Positions 53,532 through 62,594 of a stretch of 64,000 nt of DNA are shown piece after piece. The stretch spans positions 378,976-442,975 of the forward strand of contig NZ_BMVR01000007.1 of the NCBI RefSeq assembly GCF_014650815.1. Direction: 5' to 3'. How positions within the stretch are numbered: position 1 is the stretch's first letter; every line of letters starts with the position of its first letter. Origin of the DNA: Streptomyces flavofungini (GTDB taxonomy: Bacteria; Actinomycetota; Actinomycetes; Streptomycetales; Streptomycetaceae). The notes under the pieces are model-generated. The model worked only from the letters and a program-made list of their open reading frames with translations. It was not told the DNA's origin and did no database searches. Position numbers and translations under genes: made by a program.

Positions 53532-53554
53532 CCTCCCGCCACGCGCGCGGGAGG
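53532..53554 (+). terminator. Likely terminator after the MmpS-like gene
   Basis: CCTCCCGC and GCGGGAGG form a perfect eight-base stem with a seven-base loop, 41 bases after the stop codon. Confidence 0.6.
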
Positions 53555-53577
53555 CGGGTCGTGGGCCTGGGCGCCGC

Positions 53578-54085
53578 TCAGGCCCTCGCCGCAGGCCGCC
53601 CCGACGGTCGCCCCGGAGCCCACCGCCCCGTGAGCCACCGCGTCCCGACCGCGACCCAGGCCGCCAAGGCCACCCACGCCAAGGGCCGCTGGGGCAGCGT
53701 CGAGGCGCCGATGCGCTGCGCCGCCGCGAGATGCGCCGCCGTGAGGTGCGCGGTAGCGGTGGCGTACATCCCCAGCGGGAAGACGATGCACCACAGCGCG
53801 GGCTCATACGCGAGCGGGACGCGATGGCGCAGATGCCGCCAGACACCGGTGGCCGGCAGGACGGGGATCAGGAGGGTGGCCCAGGACCACAGCACGACGA
53901 CCGCGGCGCCGAGCGGGGCGCGGGCCACCGTCGGCAGGAGTTGGTCGTGGGTAAGGAGTTGGGCACCGCGAGGGTGCTGATGGCGGCGGCGCCCATGGTG
54001 ACCCAGTAGCTCGGCGCCAGCCGATCCGGCGGGGGCAGGTCGCACCGCAACCGCCGCACGACGGACGCCAGTGTGGCCGCGTACA
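53578..54085 (-). pseudogene. Remnant of a TDT/TehA-type membrane transporter
   Basis: On the minus strand a C-terminal part of a tellurite-resistance/dicarboxylate transporter is visible in two frames: LAPSYWVTMGAAAISTLA, then after a one-base shift near 53965 AQLLTHDQLLPTVARAPLGAAVVVLWSWATLLIPVL and PALWCIVFPLGMYATATAHL. The N-terminal half is missing. Its left end joins directly to the narG remnant, showing a deletion junction near 54085. Confidence 0.65.
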
Positions 54086-54834
54086 GCAGGCGTCCCACCA
54101 GTCGCCGGACTCGGGGACGTCCGTCTGGTCGCCGAACACCTGCGGCGAGGCGATCGGCAGGTCCGCGTACCAGTCGTAGAACGACAGCATCGGCGCGCCG
54201 ATCAACGCGTGGAACCGGGCGCCGACCGCGTGCGAGGCCATCGACATCGCCGGGATCGGGGAGAAGCCCGCGATCCGGTCGGGGCCGTGCTCCTGGAGCG
54301 TGTGCACATGCGCGGCCGCCGCGATCTCCAGGGCCTCGGCCCAACTGACGCGCACCAGGCCGCCCTTGCCACGGGCTGCCTGGTAGCGGCGGCGTTGGTC
54401 CGGATCACCGGTGACCTCCGCCCACGCCGCCACCGGGCCACCGCCATACCGGGCCTTTGCGTCCCGGAACATCTCTACGAGGACGCCCGGGCCAGCGGAT
54501 AGCGGACCCGCGTCGGCGAGTACGTGTACCAGGAGAACGATGCCCCGCGCGGGCAGCCCCGCGGCTCGTAGTCCGGCCGGTCCGGCCCGGTCGAGGGGTA
54601 GTCGGTCGCCTGCGTCTCCCAGGTGATCAGACCGTCCTTGACGTACACCTGCCACGAACACGACCCCGTGCAGTTCACCCCGTGAGTGGAGCACGCCACC
54701 TTGTCGTGGGCCCAACGCTCACGGTACGGCTGGTCGTTGACCTGCTGATCCGTACGGAAGACCGCTCGTCCCTCGGGCGTGGTCGGCACCCGCCGCAACA
54801 ACTGCCCCGCCGCGAATAATCGTTCAGCCGCATC
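54086..54834 (-). pseudogene. narG: narG (nitrate reductase alpha subunit) remnant
   Basis: The N-terminal part of NarG is unmistakable: HDKVACSTHGVNCTGSCSWQVYVKDGLITWETQATDYPS and EPRGCPRGASFSWYTYSPTRVRYP, with the 4Fe-4S ligands. After a one-base deletion near 54490 it goes on as VLVEMFRDAKARYGG, GKGGLVRVSWAEALEIAAAAHVHTL and LSFYDWYADLPIASPQVFGDQTDVPESGDWWDA, then ends. NarG is over 1,200 residues; about 250 remain. A TTA leucine codon lies near the 5' end. No narHJI genes remain. Confidence 0.85.
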
Positions 54835-55212
54835 CGAGGCGATCCGCCCCGCCTTCGCCCTGCCACGTCCCACACCACGGACTCCCCTCGGAGATCGGCA
54901 TGCCGGAGTGGTCGTCTCCCGCACCCGCGTCTCGACGAACGGGGCCAGAATTCTCTCCTCCGGTCCGTGGTGTAGACCTATTTTTGGCCAGTTGGATGTA
55001 CCTAGACGTTATTTTCCGTGCTCTTTGCGATGGTTGATACAGGGAAAGTCAAAAGGGGGACGAAGCGGAATCGCGCGCGGTGGCGACACCTCGCCGTTCG
55101 CACGCCTGACTGCTTGAGTGCGCGATTCTTTGATCGCTCGTGGCAGGTCGGGCTCGGGGAGCCCGGCCGCCGGGCCGCCGACGCGGCGCGAACAGGTGGT
55201 GGTGCCTCGGGA
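54835..55212 (+). other. 378-base region with an AT-rich stretch
   Basis: Left part is the 5' region of the narG remnant. Bases about 54980-55070 are unusually AT-rich for this genome (TATTTTTGG, GTTATTTTCC, AAAGTCAAAA). No gene is seen. It may be the old nar promoter or inserted foreign DNA. Confidence 0.4.
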
Positions 55213-55668
55213 TCAGCCCGCGTACACCCGGCCCTGTTTCACGACGAAGCGCGCGGCATCGGAGCAGCCGATGGACGGCGTCACGAGCAGACGCACGCTC
55301 AACGGCGCGGGTTCGGTACTGGCCGTCGAGAACGCGCAGACGGCGCCCTTGCCGGTGAGCGGGTACCAGAACCAGCCGTCGACGTCGCCGACGGTGACGC
55401 GGTCCGATTCCTTCCAGGCGCCGTTGCGCTGCTGGTAGACCTGCAGGCGTACGGAGGCGGCGTACTGGTCCTCGGTGGAGCGCAGCGCGGTCAGGGTGAT
55501 CTTGTAGTCGGAGCCGAGGGCGGACGAGGCGATCTGCCGGGTCTGCGGGGCGGCGGTCCCCGCGGTGGAGGACCCGGCACCGGCGGCTCCGAGGGCGGCC
55601 GCCATGACGAGGGTGAGGGCAGCGGTGACGCTGCGGCGCGTACGCGTGTGGGTGCGGGGCAGGCTCAT
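55213..55668 (-). CDS. Small secreted protein
   Basis: A 151-residue exported protein. The signal peptide is RRSVTAALTLVMAAALGAAGAGSSTAG. The mature part SSALGSDYKITLTALRSTEDQYAASVRLQVYQQ and WKESDRVTVGDVDGWFWYPLTGKGAVCAF is beta-rich with two Cys (VCAF, SIGCSDA). Proteins of this kind are common and unnamed in Streptomyces. It stands alone. Confidence 0.75.
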   Translation of the reverse strand: MSLPRTHTRTRRSVTAALTLVMAAALGAAGAGSSTAGTAAPQTRQIASSALGSDYKITLTALRSTEDQYAASVRLQVYQQRNGAWKESDRVTVGDVDGWFWYPLTGKGAVCAFSTASTEPAPLSVRLLVTPSIGCSDAARFVVKQGRVYAG

Positions 55669-55880
55669 GTGGTCCCCCCGTGGGAACGAGTTGAACGGAC
55701 GTCGTGAATGCCACGGACGTCGGAACAAGTGGGACGGAGAGCCGAACGGCCCCCGTTGCATGCGAAGACACGCCGTACGGGCCCGGGCTTGTACGCCCAC
55801 GGACCGGCTGCGAATGACGGACTGCGGAGTGCGGTTGAGGACCGTGCCCTCGTTCACGCGGCAGGGTGCGGGCGACGCCG

Positions 55881-57473
55881 TCACCCGCACGGGGCGTCGA
55901 CTGATCCGGAGGGGCGCATCCGACGGCTGAGGATCGCGTACAGCGACCCGGAGACGACGATCCCGACGGGCAGCGCGAGGTCCAGGCCGTCCAGGGCCCG
56001 CGCGATCGGCCCCGTGTAGAGGGTGTTGACGCACAGAGCGGACGCGGCCACACCTCCGGCCAGCGCCAGGGCTCCCGCCGTGTTGACGCCGGCGGTGTAC
56101 CAGAATGGGCTGTCGGGGGTCTCGTCCATGAGGGTCGGGCCGTCGTAGTGGTTGTGGCGCAGCCAGATGTCCGTGGCGTAGATGGTCATCGCCGGGCCGA
56201 GCAGGACGACGGTGAGCTGGAGGACGTTGCTGACGGTGTCGAGGAAGTCGGAGACGAGGAGCGCGTACAGGGTGAGGGAGACGGCGGCGGTCCCGTCGGC
56301 GAGCACGCTGAGGGAGCGGCGGATGCGGATGCCGACGGCCTGGAGCGCGAGCCCCGCGCTGTAGGCGGTCAGGGCGTTGAGGGCGATCGTGCCGAGGATC
56401 AGGGCGAGCAGGAAGAGCGGGTCGAACCAGCCCGGCAGGATCTTCCGCAGCCCGGACTGCGGGTCCGCCATGTCGACCGCCGACGCGGCGCAGGCGCCCA
56501 GGGAGCAGACGACGACGCCGGGCACGAACCCGCCGAGCGCGGTCCAGCCGAGCACCGCCTTCACGGAGGTCGTACGCGGCAGATAGCGGGCGAAGTCGGC
56601 GCTGGTGGTGTAAGACAGCGGCGCGGACGAAATGAGGGTGACCCCGGCGACGAGAACCGTCCACAGCTCGGCTCCCCTGAGCGGCGCGGGCGGCGCGTAC
56701 GAGAAGTCGGTGTGCCGGAGCACGCTGACCGCGACGACGGCGAACACGGCGGTCAGGGCGAGGGTGATCGGCAGGTACAGCTTCATGATCAGGCCGTGGC
56801 CGTACACACCGATGGTCAGGGTGATGGCGGCGATGACAAGGACCACGACGATCTTGACGCCCGTGCTCGCGGTCAGACCCGCCTTCTCGACGAGGGAGAA
56901 CGCGGCGGTCGCGGCGGCGGCCAGATTCAGGGCGAAGTAGCAGACGGAGATCATCCAGCCGACGACGGCGTTGTTCACGCGATTGCCACGGATTCCGTAG
57001 ATCGCCCGCGTGATCACCTCGCTGGGCGTGCCCGCGGCCGGGCCGGATATGGAGAGCAGGCCGGTGAGGAGCCAGAACAGGTTGCCCACCACGATCACCA
57101 CGAGGGCCTGCCCCAGCGTCAGGCCCATGAGGATCAGGGTGCCGCCGACCACCAGGCTCAGGTAGTTGACGTTGGCCGCCGCCCAGACGGAGAACAACTG
57201 GCGTGGGTGGCCGTGGCGTTCGTGCTCGGGGATGTAGTCGATGCCGTGCGCTTCGACGCGGCCCGCGACGTCGGAGGCGGGCCGGGCCTGCTGCTCGTCG
57301 GCGGTGGGTGGTGCCGCTGGCTTGTCGGCCGTCGGTCGTAGCTCTTGCCTGCTGGGGGACGGCCGTACCTCCTGCCCACCGGGGGACCGTGCCCCTTGCC
57401 TGCCGGGGGAGGGCTCCGCCTCCGGTCGCGCGGTGCAGGTGCTCTCGGGCGGGTCGGGAATCGTGGACGCCAT
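55881..57473 (-). CDS. NCS1-family purine/cytosine permease
   Basis: A 530-residue permease with about twelve hydrophobic segments. It has GTLILMGLTLGQALVVIVVGNLFWLLTGLLS and, typical of NCS1, SGPAAGTPSEVITRAIYGIRGNRVNN and LSYTTSADFARYLPRTTS. The N-terminal 75 residues are a Pro/Gln-rich tail with a near-repeat (SPGRQGARSPGGQEVRPSPSRQE). The start at 57473 faces the divergent TetR gene, 61 bases away, so TetR probably controls its transcription. Likely substrates are nucleobases, hydantoins or related heterocycles. Confidence 0.9.
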   Translation of the reverse strand: MASTIPDPPESTCTARPEAEPSPGRQGARSPGGQEVRPSPSRQELRPTADKPAAPPTADEQQARPASDVAGRVEAHGIDYIPEHERHGHPRQLFSVWAAANVNYLSLVVGGTLILMGLTLGQALVVIVVGNLFWLLTGLLSISGPAAGTPSEVITRAIYGIRGNRVNNAVVGWMISVCYFALNLAAAATAAFSLVEKAGLTASTGVKIVVVLVIAAITLTIGVYGHGLIMKLYLPITLALTAVFAVVAVSVLRHTDFSYAPPAPLRGAELWTVLVAGVTLISSAPLSYTTSADFARYLPRTTSVKAVLGWTALGGFVPGVVVCSLGACAASAVDMADPQSGLRKILPGWFDPLFLLALILGTIALNALTAYSAGLALQAVGIRIRRSLSVLADGTAAVSLTLYALLVSDFLDTVSNVLQLTVVLLGPAMTIYATDIWLRHNHYDGPTLMDETPDSPFWYTAGVNTAGALALAGGVAASALCVNTLYTGPIARALDGLDLALPVGIVVSGSLYAILSRRMRPSGSVDAPCG

Positions 57474-57512
57474 GCGGCCCCTCCGGATGCTCTGGTAGCC
57501 CACCTGCTTGCT

Positions 57513-57532
57513 TATTGGTCGCACACTCAATA
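57513..57532 (+). promoter_or_regulatory. Imperfect palindrome between permease and TetR genes
   Basis: TATTGGTCGCACACTCAATA (57513-57532) has outer arms TATTG and CAATA that are exact inverted copies with inner partial symmetry. It overlaps the start region of the TetR gene by two bases, as expected for an autoregulated TetR operator. Confidence 0.55.
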
Positions 57533-57534
57533 GC

Positions 57535-58182
57535 ATGGAATCCATGCCGTCAAGCGTCCAGAACAAGCGAATTCGCAAATCTCCAGCGGCCAGACGTGCG
57601 GAAATCGTTGCGGCTGCCGCCGGTGTGGCACTGGCGGAAGGGCTGGAGTGCATCACCCTCCGGCGCGTCGCGGAGGAGCTCGACGTCCGGCCGGGGCTGA
57701 TCAGTCACTACTTCCCGGCGGTGGACGACCTCGTGGCCGAGGCCTACGGCAACGCCGTCGGCTCCGAACTCGACGAACTCCTCCCGGCCGACCGGGCCGA
57801 CGCCACCCCCACCCGGCATCTGGCGCGGTTCTTCGCCCGCACGACGGGGGAGGCGTACGACGACGTCAGCAGGCTGTGGCTCAACGCCCGGCACCTCAGC
57901 CGCTACCGCCCCGCGCTGCGCGACCGCGTCTCCGTCCAGGAGGACGCCTGGCGCGACCGTCTGGAAGGAGTCATCCGCGACGGCGTCGAGACGGGCGAAT
58001 TCCGTACGGAGGACCCCTTGATGACGGCCATTCAGATCCTGGTCGTCCTCGACGGCCTGGGCATGCTCGTCAACAACGCGAGCGCCGACGGCGGCCCACC
58101 CGCCGTCCGGCGCCTGCCCGTCACCACCGCGGAACGCGAACTCGGCCTGCCCGCCGGCACGTTGGCCGGCGCCCCGAACTGA
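57535..58182 (+). CDS. TetR-family regulator
   Basis: A 215-residue TetR protein. The helix-turn-helix is RRAEIVAAAAGVALAEGLECITLRRVAEELDVRPGLISHYF. The C-terminal ligand domain (AEAYGNAVGSELDELL, then EDAWRDRLEGVIRDGVETGEFR) is normal. ATG 57535 or 57544 may be used. It is divergent from the NCS1 permease and upstream of an amidohydrolase, so it may sense the permease substrate. Confidence 0.92.
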   Translation: MESMPSSVQNKRIRKSPAARRAEIVAAAAGVALAEGLECITLRRVAEELDVRPGLISHYFPAVDDLVAEAYGNAVGSELDELLPADRADATPTRHLARFFARTTGEAYDDVSRLWLNARHLSRYRPALRDRVSVQEDAWRDRLEGVIRDGVETGEFRTEDPLMTAIQILVVLDGLGMLVNNASADGGPPAVRRLPVTTAERELGLPAGTLAGAPN

Positions 58183-58236
58183 CCCGCCTCAAAGGCCTTC
58201 GCCCTCAAGGGTGCCTCGTCCCGCCGGCAGCCCTCA

Positions 58237-58380
58237 TCTCTCAAGAGCCCCCGTGTCTCGCGGAATCCCTCTGCCTCACCGAACCCCTCTATCTCGCCGA
58301 ACCCTCGCGTCCTACAGAGCCCTCGCATCCCACAGAGCCCCTGTGTCCCACAGAGCCCCCGTGTCCCAAGGAGCCCCCGT
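58237..58380 (+). repeat. Eight 18-bp tandem repeats ending at the amidohydrolase start
   Basis: Eight consecutive 18-base units, best copy GTCCCACAGAGCCCCCGT (58345-58362), become more similar towards the gene. The last copy (58363-58380) reads CAAGGAG in place of CACAGAG, and so creates the ribosome site of the GTG start codon at 58379. The unit is a multiple of three and stays open in the frame of the next gene, so an N-terminal extension is also possible. Confidence 0.95.
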
Positions 58381-60004
58381 GCGCACCTCCCTCGTCCTCC
58401 TCTCGGCCCGCCTGCTCGACCCCGTCACCGGCGAGTTCCTCCCGCAGACCGCGCTCGCGGCGGCCGACGGACGTATCACCGCCCTCGGCGACACCCGGGA
58501 CATCCGCGCGCTCGCCGACGCGTCGACCACGGTGATCGACCTCAACGGCGCCGTCGTCACCCCCGGCCTCGTCGACGGACACATCCACCCCGTCACCGGC
58601 GCCGAACTGACCCACGGGCTCGACCTCACGGGCTGCGAAGACGTGGAGCAGGTGCGCACGGCCCTCGCCCGCGCGGTACGGGACCTCGCCCCCGGGGCAT
58701 GGCTGCACGGATGGGGCCTCGACCCCAACGTCTTCGCCGGAGCCCCCGTCGAAACCGCCCCCTTCGACGCCGTCCTCGACGGCGTACCCGCCCTGATGCT
58801 GCTCTTCGACGCGCACTCCATGCTGGCCAGCCGCCGCGCCCTGGAACTCGCGGGCGTCACCGGGCCGCGCACCTTCGACCAGGCCACCGCCGCAGTGGTG
58901 TGCGACGCCGACGGCCGCCCCACCGGCCTGCTCCTGGAAGAAGCCGCCTGCGCACTCGTGGAACGCGCCGCCCCGCAGCCCACCCGCGACGAGCGCCGGG
59001 AACGGCTCGCCGCCGTCCTGCGCGCCATGGCCGCCACGGGCCTCACCGGCGGCCACGCCATGGACGCAGGCGGCGACAGCCTCGCCTTCTACGCCGAGCT
59101 CGACGCCGCCGGTGACCTGCCGCTGCGGCTGCGCGTCGCGCCCTGGTGCCAGCCCGGCACCGACGCCGACGGCCTGCGTACGCTCATCGAGCAGCAGGGC
59201 GCGGGCGGACGACTGTGGCGGACCGACGGCGTCAAGATCTTCATGGACGGCACCATCGACAACGGCACCGCCTGGCTGGAACACCCCGACTGCCACGGCG
59301 AGTCCCGCCACGCGTTCTGGCCGGACCCCGAGGAGTACACCCGCGTCGTCGGCGAACTCCACCGGGCGGGCGTGCCCATCGCCACCCACGCCATCGGCGA
59401 CGCCGCCGTACGCCACGTCCTGGACGCCGTGGAAAAGGCCCAGTCCGACGACCCGCGTCCGGTACGGCACCGGATCGAGCACATCGAGACCGTCCCCGAC
59501 GACACCCTGCGCCGCTTCGCCGACCTCGGTGTCATCGCCTCCATGCAGCCGACCCACTGCTGCGACTTCACCCGCGCCGACCACACCGACAACTGGTCGC
59601 GCCGCCTCGGCGAGGAGCGCGCCGCCCGCGCCTGGCGCTGCCGCGACCTGCACGACTCCGGCGCCGTCGTCGTCCTCGGCTCCGACTGGCCCATCGCCCC
59701 CTACCCCCCGTCGGCCGTCATGGCGGGCGCCCGCCACCGCCGCCCCAGCCGCGACCTCACCCGGCCCCCGCACGGCCCGCACCAGGCACTCACGGCCCTG
59801 GAAGCCCTCCAGGGCATGACCGTCAACGCCGCCTACGCGGCGGGGGAGGAGCACGAGGCCGGGCGCATCACGGTCGGCCACCGCGCCGACCTGACGGTCT
59901 TCGCCGACAACCCCCTCACGACCGCGGCCACCGACCTCCCGGACCTGCCGGTGCTGCTCACCGTCCTCGACGGCGACCCCACCCACCGCGACCCGCGCCT
60001 GTGA
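58379..60004 (+). CDS. Amidohydrolase (YtcJ-like, amidohydrolase_3 family)
   Basis: A 541-residue metal-dependent hydrolase. The metal-binding HxH is in LVDGHIHPVTGAEL, followed by a DGVKIFMDGTIDNGTAWLE block, ATHAIGDAAVRHVL, HRIEHIETVPDDT and GSDWPIAPYPPSAV, all typical for YtcJ-type enzymes acting on cyclic amides, hydantoin-like or N-acyl compounds. GTG 58379 follows AAGGAG. It stands after the NCS1/TetR pair, so uptake and hydrolysis of the same heterocycle is a fair inference. Confidence 0.9.
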   Translation: MRTSLVLLSARLLDPVTGEFLPQTALAAADGRITALGDTRDIRALADASTTVIDLNGAVVTPGLVDGHIHPVTGAELTHGLDLTGCEDVEQVRTALARAVRDLAPGAWLHGWGLDPNVFAGAPVETAPFDAVLDGVPALMLLFDAHSMLASRRALELAGVTGPRTFDQATAAVVCDADGRPTGLLLEEAACALVERAAPQPTRDERRERLAAVLRAMAATGLTGGHAMDAGGDSLAFYAELDAAGDLPLRLRVAPWCQPGTDADGLRTLIEQQGAGGRLWRTDGVKIFMDGTIDNGTAWLEHPDCHGESRHAFWPDPEEYTRVVGELHRAGVPIATHAIGDAAVRHVLDAVEKAQSDDPRPVRHRIEHIETVPDDTLRRFADLGVIASMQPTHCCDFTRADHTDNWSRRLGEERAARAWRCRDLHDSGAVVVLGSDWPIAPYPPSAVMAGARHRRPSRDLTRPPHGPHQALTALEALQGMTVNAAYAAGEEHEAGRITVGHRADLTVFADNPLTTAATDLPDLPVLLTVLDGDPTHRDPRL

Positions 60005-60087
60005 CGGGTCGCGGTGGGCACCGCACCCGGAGCCGACAGCTACTGACACCGGCGGCCCGCTGAACTCCAAGGGCAGGGCCCCGCTCG

Positions 60088-60999
60088 CTACTCACGACTC
60101 AGCAACGGCAGCTCCTCCGACGGATCCCGCAACGCCTCAAGGACGACCCGCACCGCCGCCCGAGGCGGTGAGCCGCGGCGGACCGCCGCCGTGATCGTGC
60201 GCGTCAACGGAGCCGCCAGTTCCGTGGTGGCGACGCGAAAGCGGCTGCGGTCGACCGTCAGGCCGGGCAGCAGCGCGATCGAAAGCCCGGCCTCGACGTG
60301 CTGCAGCGTCATCATGTAGTTGCTGAAGCGACACACCACGCGCGGCTCGAACCGCGACTGGCGGCACAGCCGCAGCGCGAGGTTGGCCATGTACGACTGC
60401 GGCATGTCGAACGCCCACGGCTCGTCCGCGTACGCGGCGAGGTCCACGGCGCCGCGCCCCGCCGCCGGATGCCCGGGCGGGACCACCAGCAGGATCGGGT
60501 CCCTGGCCAGCGGGACCAGGTCGAGGTCCGGGCCGAGGGGCAGCTCGTCGAAGTCCGTGGTCGTGATGATGATGTCCGCGTCGCCGACCCGCAGCGCGGG
60601 CATGCTCTCGTGCGGCTCCAGCTGCAGCACCTCGACGTCCAGGTGCGGATGCGCGCGCTTCAGCCGGGTCACCGCCGGGACGGCCATCGTGTGGATCGCG
60701 CTCTGGAACGCCCCGAGCCGCACCAGGCCCGCCGGTTCCTCGCCGAAGCCGCGCAGCTCCGCCTCGACGCTGTCCATGTGATCGAGGACGGCCCGCGCCC
60801 GGCGCGCGAGGATCAGCCCGGCCGGGGTGAGGCGCACCCGGCGCCCCGTACGTTCGAGCAGCTGGGTGCGGGTCTCGGACTCGAGCACGGCGAGCTGCTG
60901 GGACACGCTCGACGGGCTCAGGTTCGCGGCCTGGGCGACCGCCCGCACGGTGCCCAGTGTGTCCAGCTGGCTCAGCAGCCGCAGTCTCCAGGGGTTCAT
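60088..60999 (-). CDS. LysR-family regulator
   Basis: A 303-residue LysR regulator: LRLLSQLDTLGTVRAVAQAANLSPSSVSQQLAVLE is the helix-turn-helix and LVRLGAFQSAIHTMAVPAV the start of the effector domain. It is divergent from the aminotransferase gene (90 bases between starts), the normal arrangement for a LysR target. Confidence 0.92.
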   Translation of the reverse strand: MNPWRLRLLSQLDTLGTVRAVAQAANLSPSSVSQQLAVLESETRTQLLERTGRRVRLTPAGLILARRARAVLDHMDSVEAELRGFGEEPAGLVRLGAFQSAIHTMAVPAVTRLKRAHPHLDVEVLQLEPHESMPALRVGDADIIITTTDFDELPLGPDLDLVPLARDPILLVVPPGHPAAGRGAVDLAAYADEPWAFDMPQSYMANLALRLCRQSRFEPRVVCRFSNYMMTLQHVEAGLSIALLPGLTVDRSRFRVATTELAAPLTRTITAAVRRGSPPRAAVRVVLEALRDPSEELPLLSRE

Positions 61000-61089
61000 C
61001 ACGCCCTCATTGTTGTGCGGTTTTGCCGAACAGGACAGCCGGAATTGTGAGATGGACGTGTCGCTCGGGGGCGACCTACGGTCGAAGAC

Positions 61090-62502
61090 ATGGCTGCTAC
61101 GACCCCCACCCCGACCTCCCCGCCGCCCTCCGGCCCGACCGTCCCGCCGTCCTCCGGCCCCACCGCACCACCGCCCTCCACGGTGCCCTCCACGACGCCC
61201 TCCACCGAGGCCTTCTGGGCCGACGCCGAGAAGCACCTCGTCCGCTACGGCGGCGAATTCACCCGCGAGGTCATCGACCGCGCCGCCGGAAGCTTCGTCT
61301 ACACCGCCGACGGCCGGAAGCTCCTCGACTTCACCTCCGGCCAGATGAGCGCGATCCTCGGCCACTCGCACCCGGAGATCGTCGCGACCGTCCAGCGGCA
61401 GATCGCGTCCCTCGACCACCTCTTCAGCGGCATGCTCAGCCGCCCCGTCGTCGACCTCGCCCGCCGCCTCGCGGAGACGCTGCCCGCGCCGCTGGAGAAG
61501 GCGCTGCTCCTGACGACCGGCGCCGAGTCCAACGAGGCCGCCATCCGGATGGCGAAGCTCGTCACCGGCAAGCACGAGATCGTGTCGTTCGCGCGGTCCT
61601 GGCACGGCATGACGCAGGCCGCCGCGTCCGCCACGTACAGCGCGGGCCGCAAGGGCTACGGCCCGGCCGCGCCCGGCAACTTCGCCATCCCCGCGCCGAA
61701 CGCGTACCGGCCCGACTTCACCGCCCCCGACGGCTCCCTGGACTGGCGGCGCCAGCTCGACTTCGCCTTCGAGATGATCGACGCCCAGTCGACGGGCAGC
61801 CTGGCCGCGTGCCTCGTGGAGCCGATCCTCAGCTCGGGCGGCATCATCGAGCCGCCGCTCGGGTACTTCGCCGCGCTGCAGGCCAAGTGCCGTGAACGCG
61901 GCATGCTGTTGATCCTCGACGAGGCCCAGACCGGCCTGTGCCGCACCGGCACCTGGTACGCCTTCGAACGCGACGGCGTCGTCCCCGACATCCTCACGCT
62001 GTCCAAGACGCTCGGCGCCGGACTGCCCCTCGCGGCCGTGATCACCAGCGCCGAGATCGAGCAGGAGGCGCACGACCGCGGGTTCCTGTTCTTCACCACG
62101 CACGTCGCCGACCCACTGGTGGCCGCCGTCGGCAACACCGTCCTCGACGTCCTGATCGCCGACAAGCTCGACGAACGCGCCCGCGCGCTCGGCACGTTCC
62201 TCCGCGACGGCCTGACCGACATCGCCACCCGCCACGAAGTCGTCGGCGACATCCGCGGCCGCGGCCTGCTGGCCGGACTCGAACTCGTCACCGACCGCGA
62301 GACGAAGCGCAGCTCCAGCGAACTCGGCGCCCGGGTCACCCGCCGCTGCCTCGAACTCGGCCTCCACATGAACATCGTCCAGCTCCCCGGCATGGGCGGA
62401 GTCCTGCGCATGGCGCCGCCCCTGACCGCCACCGAGGACGAGCTCTCCCTCGGCCTGACGATCCTGGACCAGGCGATCGCCGAGGCCCAGGCCGCCCACT
62501 GA
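61090..62502 (+). CDS. Class III PLP aminotransferase
   Basis: A 470-residue enzyme close to 2,2-dialkylglycine decarboxylase and 4-aminobutyrate aminotransferase types. LLTTGAESNEAAIRMAKLVTGK is the cofactor-phosphate region, LILDEAQTGLCRTGTWYAFE holds the PLP Asp, and Lys306 in LSKTLGAGLPLA forms the Schiff base. The first 40 residues are a Pro/Ser/Thr-rich near-repeat (PPPSGPTVPPSSGPTAPPPS) before the true domain at EAFWADAEKHLV. It is probably regulated by the divergent LysR and used in amine or amino-acid catabolism. Confidence 0.92.
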   Translation: MAATTPTPTSPPPSGPTVPPSSGPTAPPPSTVPSTTPSTEAFWADAEKHLVRYGGEFTREVIDRAAGSFVYTADGRKLLDFTSGQMSAILGHSHPEIVATVQRQIASLDHLFSGMLSRPVVDLARRLAETLPAPLEKALLLTTGAESNEAAIRMAKLVTGKHEIVSFARSWHGMTQAAASATYSAGRKGYGPAAPGNFAIPAPNAYRPDFTAPDGSLDWRRQLDFAFEMIDAQSTGSLAACLVEPILSSGGIIEPPLGYFAALQAKCRERGMLLILDEAQTGLCRTGTWYAFERDGVVPDILTLSKTLGAGLPLAAVITSAEIEQEAHDRGFLFFTTHVADPLVAAVGNTVLDVLIADKLDERARALGTFLRDGLTDIATRHEVVGDIRGRGLLAGLELVTDRETKRSSSELGARVTRRCLELGLHMNIVQLPGMGGVLRMAPPLTATEDELSLGLTILDQAIAEAQAAH

Positions 62503-62594
62503 CCGGCGCGCGGACGGCCGTCGCGGCTCCTGGCCGGAGCCGCGGCGGCGTCGTGCTGCCCTGCCTCACCCCGCTCGTCGTGATCGTGGGCGGC

